64,000 bases of DNA from Sphingobium scionense (GTDB lineage Bacteria; Pseudomonadota; Alphaproteobacteria; Sphingomonadales; Sphingomonadaceae). Location of the stretch: contig NZ_JACIEU010000012.1 of the NCBI RefSeq assembly GCF_014197035.1, positions 62,001 to 126,000 on the forward strand, in the 5' to 3' direction. Both the position numbers and the translations under genes were made by a program. Shown here piece after piece: positions 1 through 7,506 of the stretch. The notes beneath the pieces are model-generated. The model had not been told where the DNA came from, did not search any database, and worked only from the letters and a program-made list of their open reading frames with translations. Positions within the stretch are counted from its first letter, which is position 1, and every line of letters begins with the position of its first letter.

Positions 1-265
1 GCGGGCTGACCGGCGTGGGGGGCGGCGCCTGCGTCGGCACCGGGGCTTCGGGCTGCGCCGTCGCCTGCGCCGCCTCGGCCTGCTCCGCCCCCTGCTCCAC
101 GCCCTTCAGCGCCGCCAGCGACATGACGGTCAGTGCAGCCCCCTCCTCGCGCTTCGGCGCGCGGCCCATGCCCAGGTTCAGCAGCGCCGCGATCAGCAGC
201 GCGTTGATCCCGAGCGAGGCCGCCGCCGGCCCCGTGACACGAAAGGGACGCCGCACGCCCGTCAT
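1..265 (-). CDS. TonB-like energy transducer, N-terminal part (cut by window edge)
   Basis: Only the first 88 codons are inside the window; the gene continues past base 1. The start is the ATG at 265, four bases after the stop of the upstream TonB-dependent receptor, so the two are probably co-transcribed. Residues about 13-32 form one hydrophobic segment following basic residues, and residues 55-88 are rich in Ala, Gln, Glu and Pro, ending in a run such as TQAPPPTPVSP. One N-terminal anchor followed by a Pro-rich periplasmic stretch is the architecture of TonB, which couples the proton motive force to outer-membrane receptors. The diagnostic C-terminal TonB domain lies outside the window, so another single-pass Pro-rich protein cannot be excluded. 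Confidence 0.5.
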   Translation of the reverse strand, partial: MTGVRRPFRVTGPAAASLGINALLIAALLNLGMGRAPKREEGAALTVMSLAALKGVEQGAEQAEAAQATAQPEAPVPTQAPPPTPVSP

Positions 266-269
266 GGCG

Positions 270-2363
270 TCAGAAGCTGTTCGCCACGGTGAAGCGGAAG
301 CTCTGCCCCTCAGCGGCCAGCGAGGACAGATGGCGGCGATATTGCTTGTCGAAGATATTATCCATGGCGATGCGGAATTCGAAGCCCTTGGCCACGCCAC
401 CCTGCGGCTTGAAGGCGAAGAACAGGTTGTGGACGCTGTAGCCCGGCGTCGCCAGGCCCGACCCGGCCGAGGCAAAGCTGCCCGGCGTCACCTTGTCCTG
501 CCGCTCGGCAAATTCGCCGGTCCAGCCGCCCGACAGGCCGCTCGCCACATCATTATAGCCCAGCGTCAGGCGATAGTCGTTCGCCGGGATGGTGTTGAGA
601 TAATCGCCGGTCAGGCGGTTCTTGCCATCGATGAAGCTGGCATTGCCGCGCGCATAGAAGCCGGCAATGCCATATTCGGCCTCCAGCTCGATGCCCTTGA
701 AGCGCGACCGGTTGATATTCTGGAAATAGGGCGTGCCCGCCGCTGCCGAGACATTGACGATCAGATCCTTGACGTCGTTCTGGAACAGGGTGGTCTTCGC
801 GCGGAAGCGGTCGCCTTTCCCGAGGGTATCGTCGAAGGACAAAGTGAAGCCGGCTTCATAATTGTCCGACTTCTCCGGCTTCAGGTCCGGATTGTTCGGA
901 CGGGTCGCGCTGCGGGTGAAGATTTCGTCGATATTGGGCATGCGCACGGTGCGCGCGACCGACCCGAACAGGCCGAACCAGGGCGTGATATTGTAGAGCG
1001 CGGCGAGCTTGGGCGATACGCCGCTATCCTTCACCTTGTCGGTGAGGACGGTGCCGCCGACCACCGTGTCGCCCGGCGTCAGCCGGGTCCAGTCGACGCG
1101 CACGCCCGGCATGATGGTCAGCTTGTCGGACCAGACGATCTCCAGCTGACCGAACAGGCCATAGCGGTCCATGTCGCCTTCGGGATGGGTGCCCGCGCCC
1201 GGCGTCACCGTGCCGTCGAAATTGACGCGCGGGTTGCGCCGTTCCTGCGTGCTCCACTGGCCGCCCAGGATCAGGAAGGTCGTCCAGTCGCCGCCCATGG
1301 CGAACTCGCTGGTATTCTGGACCTTCGCCTGCCAGCTTTCATAGGAGAAATCGGAATATTCCAGGTTCGCACCCAGGAAGGTCGTCTCGGTCTGGTGGAC
1401 CTTGGACAGCGAATAGGCGACCTGCGCCTCGACATTGAAGAATTTGCTGCCGTCAAAGTCGTTCACATAGCCCAGCACGGCGGTCTTGTCGTGGACCCGG
1501 CGGCGCATCAACGAGCTGCCGGTGGCGGCCGAAATCTGGTCATAGACCTGCGGCGCGTCGCTGATCCAGTCCTGGTAGGACGCCCAGATCGCATGCTTCT
1601 TGTTGCCGCCGATCGCGACCCGGCCCTTGACCAGCCAGCTGTCGGATTCGGTGGCGGAGGCAGCGACGGTGTCGCCATTGCCGCTCTTGTAATCGTCGGT
1701 GCGGCGATAATTATAGCTGCCCAGCAGTTCGACGCCGTCGACCGGCTCGGTCGCGACGATGCCCGACAGGGTATGGCCCTGCGCATTGGTTTCGGTCGCG
1801 CCCTTCAACCGCACGGCCAGCTTGTCGCCGTCGCGCAGGAAGTCCGACGCATCCTTGGTGGTGAAGTTGATCACGCCCGCCAGCGCGCCCGCGCCATAGA
1901 GGGTGGAGGATGCCGGGCCGCGCAGCACCTCGACCCGCTTGTAGAGTTCGGGTTCGCTGAAGAAGGCCCCCATGCGATATTGTTCGTAGAATTTGGTGAC
2001 GCCATCGACCGTCATCAGGATGCGGTTGTCGCTGTCGCCGATCGCCGTGCCCATGCCGCGAATGTTGAAGCCCTGGCCGAGCTGGCCGACGCCGCCCTGC
2101 ACATTGACGCCCGGCATGCCTTCCAGCAGGTCGCCGATCGTCGTCGCCTGCAGCTGGTCGATATCCTCCTGGTCCAGCGCGGTCACAGCCTGCGGCGTGT
2201 CCAGCGCAACCTTCTCGACGCCAGCGGAGATGATCATCCGGTCGAGCGCGAACTGCGAATCGCTTGCCACCGCAATATCGTCACTCTGCTCCTGGGCCAT
2301 CGCCGGCAGCGGCAGTGCGATCAGCGCGGTGCCCAGCAGCAGCAGAGTCTTGGACTTGGTCAT
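270..2363 (-). CDS. TonB-dependent receptor, heme/hemoglobin type
   Basis: Outer-membrane ligand-gated transporter driven by TonB. From the ATG at 2363 the protein is 697 residues and begins with a signal peptide ending near PAMAQ. A plug domain follows (the NIRGMG and VEVLRGPASSTLYGAGALAGVINF motifs, the second spanning about residues 145-170) and then a long beta-barrel ending in a C-terminal Phe (VANSF), as expected for outer-membrane proteins. The segment VRMPNIDEIF followed by NPDLKPEKSDNYEAG resembles the FRAP/NPDL region of heme and hemoglobin receptors, but the His usual between the two boxes is absent, so the ligand is uncertain. A GTG at 2399 would add 12 residues ahead of the signal peptide and is less likely. 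A Fur-box-like site lies just upstream; a TonB-like gene follows four bases downstream. Confidence 0.85.
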   Translation of the reverse strand: MTKSKTLLLLGTALIALPLPAMAQEQSDDIAVASDSQFALDRMIISAGVEKVALDTPQAVTALDQEDIDQLQATTIGDLLEGMPGVNVQGGVGQLGQGFNIRGMGTAIGDSDNRILMTVDGVTKFYEQYRMGAFFSEPELYKRVEVLRGPASSTLYGAGALAGVINFTTKDASDFLRDGDKLAVRLKGATETNAQGHTLSGIVATEPVDGVELLGSYNYRRTDDYKSGNGDTVAASATESDSWLVKGRVAIGGNKKHAIWASYQDWISDAPQVYDQISAATGSSLMRRRVHDKTAVLGYVNDFDGSKFFNVEAQVAYSLSKVHQTETTFLGANLEYSDFSYESWQAKVQNTSEFAMGGDWTTFLILGGQWSTQERRNPRVNFDGTVTPGAGTHPEGDMDRYGLFGQLEIVWSDKLTIMPGVRVDWTRLTPGDTVVGGTVLTDKVKDSGVSPKLAALYNITPWFGLFGSVARTVRMPNIDEIFTRSATRPNNPDLKPEKSDNYEAGFTLSFDDTLGKGDRFRAKTTLFQNDVKDLIVNVSAAAGTPYFQNINRSRFKGIELEAEYGIAGFYARGNASFIDGKNRLTGDYLNTIPANDYRLTLGYNDVASGLSGGWTGEFAERQDKVTPGSFASAGSGLATPGYSVHNLFFAFKPQGGVAKGFEFRIAMDNIFDKQYRRHLSSLAAEGQSFRFTVANSF

Positions 2364-2439
2364 GAAAAATGCCCCCGTATCATTGTTGCGGCGCATCACG
2401 CGCCGGGTCGGGCCGCTCTCTACTCCGATTAAATGCTAT

Positions 2440-2457
2440 TGCAAGTGATTCTCACTA
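2440..2457. promoter_or_regulatory. Candidate Fur box between divergent genes
   Basis: The sequence TGCAAGTGATTCTCACTA sits in an AT-rich patch between the heme-type receptor (minus) and the DUF4198 gene (plus). Read on the minus strand it contains GAGAATCACTT, close to the GAGAAT-N-ATT core of iron-responsive Fur operators. Its place, about 77 bases before the receptor ATG and 41 bases before the plus-strand start, would let one bound repressor silence both transcripts. Assignment is by motif resemblance only. Confidence 0.5.
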
Positions 2458-2497
2458 TACACTATAGAGAGGCGTAACGAAACCAAGGGGAACCCCA

Positions 2498-3304
2498 TTG
2501 TCCAATCATCGTCGCCCGGCGAACGCCCTGTTCGCCGCCGCCTTGCCCGTGCTGCTATTGGCCGGCGGCACCGCCGCCCAGGCGCATATGCCCTATGTGC
2601 TGCCGACCCTGTTCGACGCCGGAAAGGCCGATCATGTCACCGTCACATCAGCCTTTGCCGAGGACGCCTTCGTCCCCGAAGTCGCGATGCGCGACGCGCC
2701 CTTCCACCTGGTCGCGCCGGACGGCAGCCAGGCCGCAACCGGCCCGGTCACCTATCTGCGCGACCTGTCGGTGTTCGAGGCTGATCTGAAGGCGGACGGC
2801 ACCTATCGCGTCACCACCGGCCAGCGCGCCGGGCGCAAGGGCAAGATGTTCCGCGTCGGCGACACATGGCAGATGCGCGGCGAAGGCGGCGATCCCAAGC
2901 CCGGCACGCAGGAGGTCGAGGTGCAGAGCATGACGCTTGCCGACGCCTATGTCACCCGTGGCCAGGCGACGCAGGCGGCGCTCAAGCCGGTCGGCACGGG
3001 CCTGGAAATCCAGCCGGTCACCCATCCCAACGCCATCGTGTCGGGCAGCGATGCCAGCTTCGTGCTGCTGTTCGACGGCAAGCCCCTGCCCGCGACACAG
3101 GTCACCCTGTTCCGCAGCGCCGGCGTGCATGACGGCCGCAAGGTCGCGACCGAGACGAAGAGCGACGCACAGGGCCGCTTCAGCCTGAAGCCGGAAGACG
3201 CCGGCACCTATCTGATCCTGGTTCGCCATCGCGGCGCCGCGCCGGCCGGGTCGGAAACACCCTATCGCAGCTACACCTACACGCTGGCCTTCGACGCCGC
3301 CTGA
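2498..3304 (+). CDS. DUF4198 periplasmic protein
   Basis: 268-residue exported protein. The start is a TTG at 2498 preceded at good spacing by AAGGGGAA (2484-2491); no better ATG precedes the signal peptide, which ends near AAQAHMPYVLP. The early His after cleavage and the two beta-rich halves (about residues 30-130 and 165-265, the second resembling a carboxypeptidase-regulatory-like fold: FVLLFDGKPL...QGRFSLKPEDAGTYLILVRH) fit DUF4198, a family often placed beside TonB receptors and metal importers. Its function is not settled; a role in periplasmic metal or ligand handling is an inference from neighbours. It is followed 17 bases later by the EF-hand gene, probably in one transcript. Confidence 0.75.
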   Translation: MSNHRRPANALFAAALPVLLLAGGTAAQAHMPYVLPTLFDAGKADHVTVTSAFAEDAFVPEVAMRDAPFHLVAPDGSQAATGPVTYLRDLSVFEADLKADGTYRVTTGQRAGRKGKMFRVGDTWQMRGEGGDPKPGTQEVEVQSMTLADAYVTRGQATQAALKPVGTGLEIQPVTHPNAIVSGSDASFVLLFDGKPLPATQVTLFRSAGVHDGRKVATETKSDAQGRFSLKPEDAGTYLILVRHRGAAPAGSETPYRSYTYTLAFDAA

Positions 3305-3321
3305 TATCCCGGAGACACATC

Positions 3322-3813
3322 ATGAAGACCCGTTCCATCCTGATCGCCGCCGTCGTTGCCGCCGCCGGCACGCCCGCCTTCGCCGCCCCGCATGAAGGCG
3401 GCGCCTTCGTCCATGACTATGACAGCAACCATGACGGCCAGGTCAGCCGCGCCGAATTCGACGCAGTGCGCGTCACACGCTTCAAGGCAACCGATGCCAA
3501 TGGCGACGGCTGGGTGTCGGAGGATGAATATGTCGGCGAATATGCCGCCCGCCTCGAACAGCAGCTCGCCCAGTCGAGCCTGACCGAAGAAAAGAAGACC
3601 GAGGAACGCCAGCGCCAGATCCGCCAGGCCCATGTCCGCTTCAACGTCCTCGACAAGGACAAGGACGGCAAGATGGCGCAGGCCGAATATGACGCGTCGG
3701 GCGCGCGCGCCTTTGCCGAGCAGGATGCCGACAAGGACGGCATCGTCACCGCCGCCGACGTGCAGGCGACCAACGCCCGCATGGCCGCGATGCGCGCCAA
3801 GACCGACAGCTGA
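3322..3813 (+). CDS. EF-hand calcium-binding exported protein
   Basis: 163-residue protein with an N-terminal signal peptide ending near TPAFA. Four EF-hand loops are visible: DYDSNHDGQVSRAEF (about residue 31), DANGDGWVSEDEY (about 58), DKDKDGKMAQAEY (about 110) and DADKDGIVTAAD (about 135). Between loops two and three is a charged, probably helical linker rich in Gln, Glu and Lys. The loops keep Asp at positions 1, 3 and 5 and Gly at 6, so calcium binding is likely; the fourth ends in Asp rather than Glu. It is the second gene of the DUF4198 transcript and may be a periplasmic metal buffer or sensor. A short hairpin follows its stop. Confidence 0.85.
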   Translation: MKTRSILIAAVVAAAGTPAFAAPHEGGAFVHDYDSNHDGQVSRAEFDAVRVTRFKATDANGDGWVSEDEYVGEYAARLEQQLAQSSLTEEKKTEERQRQIRQAHVRFNVLDKDKDGKMAQAEYDASGARAFAEQDADKDGIVTAADVQATNARMAAMRAKTDS

Positions 3814-3821
3814 CACAAAGA

Positions 3822-3842
3822 AGGACCGGGGTTACCGGTCCT
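3822..3842 (+). terminator. Hairpin after the EF-hand gene
   Basis: AGGACCGG (3822-3829) and CCGGTCCT (3835-3842) form a perfect 8-bp stem with a 5-base loop, nine bases after the stop codon. There is no T-tract, so intrinsic termination is only possible, not certain. Confidence 0.4.
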
Positions 3843-3920
3843 CATGGAGCTTACCGGGGAAGGGGCCGGGCCGTGCAGACCCGACCCCTTTCGCCTGCGC
3901 CCCCGCGCCCAAGTCACCGC

Positions 3921-4006
3921 CGTCATCCCGGACTTGATCCGGGATCCATTCAGCGCTTCCCTACAGGTGTAGCGCCGAATGGATCCTGACTTTCGTCAGG
4001 ATGACG
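3921..4006. repeat. Nested palindromic element (REPIN-like)
   Basis: An 86-base nested palindrome. The outer arms are CGTCATCC (3921-3928) and GGATGACG (3999-4006); middle arms GGATCCATTC (3942-3951) and GAATGGATCC (3977-3986); inner arms GCGCT (3953-3957) and AGCGC (3971-3975). Each flank is itself a small hairpin: ATCCCGG/CCGGGAT (3925-3945) and ATCCTGAC/GTCAGGAT (3983-4002). Two inverted REP-type units round a spacer is the organisation called a REPIN. It lies between the convergent EF-hand and DUF2218 genes. A related single unit is present at 10594-10614. Confidence 0.7.
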
Positions 4007-4037
4007 GAAGATAGTCGAGCAGCCGGAAAGCATTCCT

Positions 4038-4316
4038 TCAGGCCCAGTGGAAGGGCAAGGGCGCCTCGCGGAAGGCGAAGCGGTCGAGATGGTCGGCGAC
4101 CACCTGCTTGAACTTCTCGACATCGGCGTCCGCATTGGGCTCCAGTACCACGGTCAGCAGCTCGGCATCGGCACTCAGGTGGATCGGCCCCATCGGAAAG
4201 GCGATCTCGCCCTTGTCCGCGTCGAAGCTGGTTTCGAACTTGTGGCTCCAATGCTTGCAGAGCTGCTGCAGGTAACGGCTGCCATGGGTGGTGGGCACGG
4301 TGGCGGTCAGCGTCAT
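4038..4316 (-). CDS. DUF2218 domain protein
   Basis: 92-residue cytoplasmic protein matching DUF2218 over its whole length: an N-terminal THGSRYLQQLCKHWSHKF segment, a central strand KGEIAFPMGPIHLSAD, and a C-terminal helix ending DRFAFREAPLPFHW. DUF2218 occurs alone or attached to siderophore-interacting flavoproteins of iron reduction, which agrees with the adjacent TonB receptor, but its biochemical role is unknown. Its start at 4316 lies four bases after the stop of the PadR gene, so it is the second gene of that operon. Confidence 0.8.
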   Translation of the reverse strand: MTLTATVPTTHGSRYLQQLCKHWSHKFETSFDADKGEIAFPMGPIHLSADAELLTVVLEPNADADVEKFKQVVADHLDRFAFREAPLPFHWA

Positions 4317-4320
4317 GGGA

Positions 4321-5064
4321 TCAGAGCCTCTCGATCTTGCTGGCGGCCTCGTCGATCAGGGCCGCGACATCGAACATGGTTTGGGAATCGGCCCCTTCCT
4401 TTTCAAGCCGATGCTGGATCGCCACCCGCATATTCTGCAGCGCGCGGCGCACCGGCGCGGCATCATTGCGTTCGGCTTTGCGGGCCAGATGCGCCAGCTT
4501 CTCCATCACCTCGGCAACGCCGGCTTCATGCTCGGCCAGATGGGCGGTGCCCGCGTCGGTGATGGCGAACAGCTTGCGGCTGCCTTCACCGGGCTGCTCG
4601 GCGATCAGGTCCATGTCGGCCAGCAGCGTCAGGGTCGGATAGACGACGCCCGGACTGGGCGCATAGACCGAACCCGATAGGCTCTCGATCTCGCGGATCA
4701 GGTCGTAGCCGTGGCGCGGCGCATCGGCGATCAGCTTGAGCAGGATGAGCTTCAGCGCATCATTGCCGAACAGGCGCCGGCGTCCGCCGCCACGACCACC
4801 CCGGCCGCCACCGAAAGGACCATCGCCAAAGCCGTCCTCACCGAACGGACCGCCCCGACCACCGCCGAAACCGCGCCCGAACCCCTCGGGGCCAAAGCCG
4901 CCCGGCCCGAAGAAGCGGCCATGGCCGCGTCCGCCACGATGGCCAAAGCCCCGCGGATCGGCACCGCGCGGGTCGAAACCGCGATCGGCCATGGCGTCAT
5001 CCATGTGCCGGCCTGGCCGGCAACCCCGGCGGCCTGCGCCGCGATCGGAATGGGAAAAATGCAT
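4321..5064 (-). CDS. PadR-family repressor with a Gly/Arg-rich N-terminal arm
   Basis: 247 residues from the ATG at 5064, which has an AGAGAG ribosome site; an upstream in-frame ATG at 5088 lacks one. Residues 1 to about 98 are low-complexity, packed with Gly, Arg, Phe, Pro and Asp (repeats such as GFGPEGFGRGFGG and GGGRGGRGGGRRR). The rest is a normal PadR winged helix (LILLKLIADAPRHGYDLIREIE, then GVVYPTLTLLADMDLI and a C-terminal dimer helix). PadR proteins are usually about 110-190 residues, so the arm is extra. Operator-like palindromes lie upstream. It is divergent from a TonB receptor, its likely target, and is followed by DUF2218. Confidence 0.85.
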   Translation of the reverse strand: MHFSHSDRGAGRRGCRPGRHMDDAMADRGFDPRGADPRGFGHRGGRGHGRFFGPGGFGPEGFGRGFGGGRGGPFGEDGFGDGPFGGGRGGRGGGRRRLFGNDALKLILLKLIADAPRHGYDLIREIESLSGSVYAPSPGVVYPTLTLLADMDLIAEQPGEGSRKLFAITDAGTAHLAEHEAGVAEVMEKLAHLARKAERNDAAPVRRALQNMRVAIQHRLEKEGADSQTMFDVAALIDEAASKIERL

Positions 5065-5088
5065 ATTCTCTCTTTCAAAATGCTTCAT

Positions 5089-5152
5089 GATGCATTGTGA
5101 TATATCTTAAAAATCACCAGCGTCAATAGATGCGATATATCTTTATGCATCT
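5089..5152. promoter_or_regulatory. Candidate PadR operator and divergent promoter
   Basis: Two copies of the palindrome GATATATC (5099-5106 and 5134-5141), centred 35 bases apart, lie in an AT-rich stretch between the divergent padR and TonB-receptor genes. The second is framed by the inverted repeat AGATGC (5128-5133) / GCATCT (5147-5152), and a related ATGCAT precedes the first at 5090-5095. PadR operators are commonly ATAT-rich dyads of this type. The pair could give autoregulation together with control of the receptor. Confidence 0.5.
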
Positions 5153-5287
5153 TATAATAGAAGCATCCTTCCGGAACGCAGGAAAATCGGGCTTATCGCC
5201 CTATGGTATAAGCATCATGCAGAATGGGATTGTTCTTGCGATCGATTGTCGTTAGCAGCCCTGCCCAACATAGATCAGGGGATCGCG

Positions 5288-7468
5288 ATGATGCGTCATA
5301 TCGAAATTCGTCACTCTGCAATCGCGCTGGCGGCGCTGACCATCGCCCTCGCATCGCCAGCCATGGCGCAGCAGGCCGACGCTGACAAGAACAGCGAATC
5401 GATCGTCGTCACCGCGGCCCGCTCGATCCTGCCACCCAATGCGCTGCCGCTGACGATCGACCTGATCGACAAGCAGATGCTGGACCAGCAGATCGCGATT
5501 TCCGGCTCGGTCACCGATGCCATCTCCACCCTCACCCCCAGCTTCTCGCCGACCCGCGGCAAGCTGTCGGGCGCAGGCGAAACGCTGCGCGGCCGCTCGC
5601 CGCTCTACGCCATCAACGGCATCCCCCAGTCGACCCCGCTGCGCGACGGCAGCCGAGACGGCTTCACCATCGACGGCTTCTTCATCGACCGGGTCGAACT
5701 CATCTATGGCTCCAACGCGCTGCAGGGGATTGGTGGCACCGGCGGCATCGTCAACCAGGTGACGGTCGGCGCGCCCAAGCAAGAGGGCATCAGCGGCCGG
5801 GTGCTGCTGCAGGGATCGGCCAGCGACGATTTCGACGGGGACGGCTTCGGCGGCAAGGCGGCCGGGCTGGTCCAGTATAAGGTGGGCGATTTCGACGCCA
5901 CGGTCGGTGCCTCCTATGAAAAGCGCGGCGCCTTCTATGATGCGCGCAACCGCCGCATCGGCATCAACATGACCCAGGGCGAGACCCAGGCATCGCAGAC
6001 CACCGATATCTTCGCGCGGCTGGGCTATGCCGTGGGCGATACCGGCCGGCTCGACCTGATCCTCAACCGTTATGAACTGAAAGGCGATGGCGATTATGTC
6101 CCGCTCGCCGGCAGCCGCGCCAATGGCCTGCCGACCACCGCGATCAAGGGCGACGCTCCCGGCACGCCGGGATCGAACCGCACCGAAAGCGCGTCCCTCT
6201 CCTACACCGACAGCGATGTTGCCGGCGGCAACCTCGTCACCCAGCTTTTCTTCAACCGCAGCCGCGACATTTTCGGCGGCGAATTCGCCGCGATCGCGAC
6301 CTTCCAGGATCCCGCCATCGCCCCGGTCGGCACCCTGTTCGACCAGTCGCAGAACCGGTCGCGCAAGATCGGCGGCAAGATCAGCTATGAACGCGCGCTG
6401 CCCGGCTTCGAGGCGCTGACCACCACGGTCGGCCTCGACGTCCTGTTCGACAAGACGGAACAGCGGTTGATGGTCACCGGCCGCACTTGGGTGCCGCCCA
6501 GCGACTTCCGTTCCATCGCCCCCTTCGCCCAGGCCAATCTCAAGATCGCCGACGGGCTGGTCCGCGTCGCCGGCGGCGTGCGCTGGGAAAATGTGCAGGT
6601 GAAGATCGACGATTTCCACACCCTCGCCTCCACCACCGCGCCCAATTATGGCGGCGTCGATGTCGCCGGCGGCAAGCCCAAATTCTCCGACGCGCTGCTG
6701 AATGGCGGCCTCATCTTCGAGCCGCTTGAGGGCATTCGTGCCTATGCCAGCTATGCCGAAGGCTTCACCATGCCTGATGTCGGCCGCGTGACCCGGTCGA
6801 TCGGCGTCGCGGGCGTCGACCTCGACGATTATCTCGACATCAGCCCGATCGTTTCCAACAACCGCGAAATCGGGCTGGAAGTGAAGCGCGGCCCGATCGA
6901 CGCCAGCGCCACCTATTTCTGGTCATCCAGCGACAAGGGCCAGATCCTGATCGCACAGGGCGACGGCATCTTCACCGTCCAGCGCCAGCGGGTCGAGATC
7001 GAGGGGCTGGAAATCAACCTCGGCGTGCAGACGCCGCTGCCGGGCCTCAAGCTCTCCGCCGGCTATGCCCATCTCAAGGGCCGCTATGACAGCGACAGCG
7101 CCAATCCCGACGGCATCGTCGATACCGATCTGGACGGCACCAACATCTCGCCCGATCGCCTGAACGTCGCCGCCGACTATCGCCATGGCGCCATCTCGGC
7201 GCGGTTGCAGACCCAATATTATCTGTCGCGCAATTTCCATGGCAAGGCGAACCCGGACCGGCGCAACAATTTCGGCGGCTATGCGGTCACCGACGCCTAT
7301 CTCCGCTACGACACCGCATCCATGGGTGGCGTCTATCTCAGCGTCCAGAATCTGTTCGATAAATTCTATATCGACTATAATAGCGACACGCGCCTGCCCA
7401 ACGACAATCTGGCCTTCTTCGCCGGTCGCGGGCGGCTCTTCACCCTGGGCTGGGATTATCGTTTCTAA
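5288..7468 (+). CDS. TonB-dependent receptor, siderophore type
   Basis: 726-residue outer-membrane receptor from the ATG at 5288, which is preceded by AGGGGA; an in-frame TTG at 5246 would prepend 14 non-signal residues. A signal peptide ends near PAMAQQ. The plug domain (about residues 35-160) carries RVELIYGSNALQGIGGTGGIVN, a variant of the usual VEVLRGP...G box. The barrel includes the TonB-receptor signature SYAEGFTMPDVGRV and the C-terminal strand LFTLGWDYRF ends in Phe. The ligand cannot be named; the divergent PadR/DUF2218 operon suggests a ferric siderophore. It converges on threonine synthase. Confidence 0.85.
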   Translation: MMRHIEIRHSAIALAALTIALASPAMAQQADADKNSESIVVTAARSILPPNALPLTIDLIDKQMLDQQIAISGSVTDAISTLTPSFSPTRGKLSGAGETLRGRSPLYAINGIPQSTPLRDGSRDGFTIDGFFIDRVELIYGSNALQGIGGTGGIVNQVTVGAPKQEGISGRVLLQGSASDDFDGDGFGGKAAGLVQYKVGDFDATVGASYEKRGAFYDARNRRIGINMTQGETQASQTTDIFARLGYAVGDTGRLDLILNRYELKGDGDYVPLAGSRANGLPTTAIKGDAPGTPGSNRTESASLSYTDSDVAGGNLVTQLFFNRSRDIFGGEFAAIATFQDPAIAPVGTLFDQSQNRSRKIGGKISYERALPGFEALTTTVGLDVLFDKTEQRLMVTGRTWVPPSDFRSIAPFAQANLKIADGLVRVAGGVRWENVQVKIDDFHTLASTTAPNYGGVDVAGGKPKFSDALLNGGLIFEPLEGIRAYASYAEGFTMPDVGRVTRSIGVAGVDLDDYLDISPIVSNNREIGLEVKRGPIDASATYFWSSSDKGQILIAQGDGIFTVQRQRVEIEGLEINLGVQTPLPGLKLSAGYAHLKGRYDSDSANPDGIVDTDLDGTNISPDRLNVAADYRHGAISARLQTQYYLSRNFHGKANPDRRNNFGGYAVTDAYLRYDTASMGGVYLSVQNLFDKFYIDYNSDTRLPNDNLAFFAGRGRLFTLGWDYRF

Positions 7469-7506
7469 GGGTGAACGGGCGGGTGCAGACCCGCCCTCCC
7501 CATTCT

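Noticed and set aside
15..2432. 805-codon open frame on the plus strand across the heme-type receptor
   Set aside because: It is antisense to a receptor with clear signal peptide, plug and barrel motifs. GC-rich codons leave few stops on the other strand, and its protein is low-complexity, Arg/Ala/Val-rich.
4736..5110. Pro-rich 124-codon plus frame antisense to padR
   Set aside because: It mirrors the Gly/Arg-rich arm of PadR and has no ribosome site or domain.
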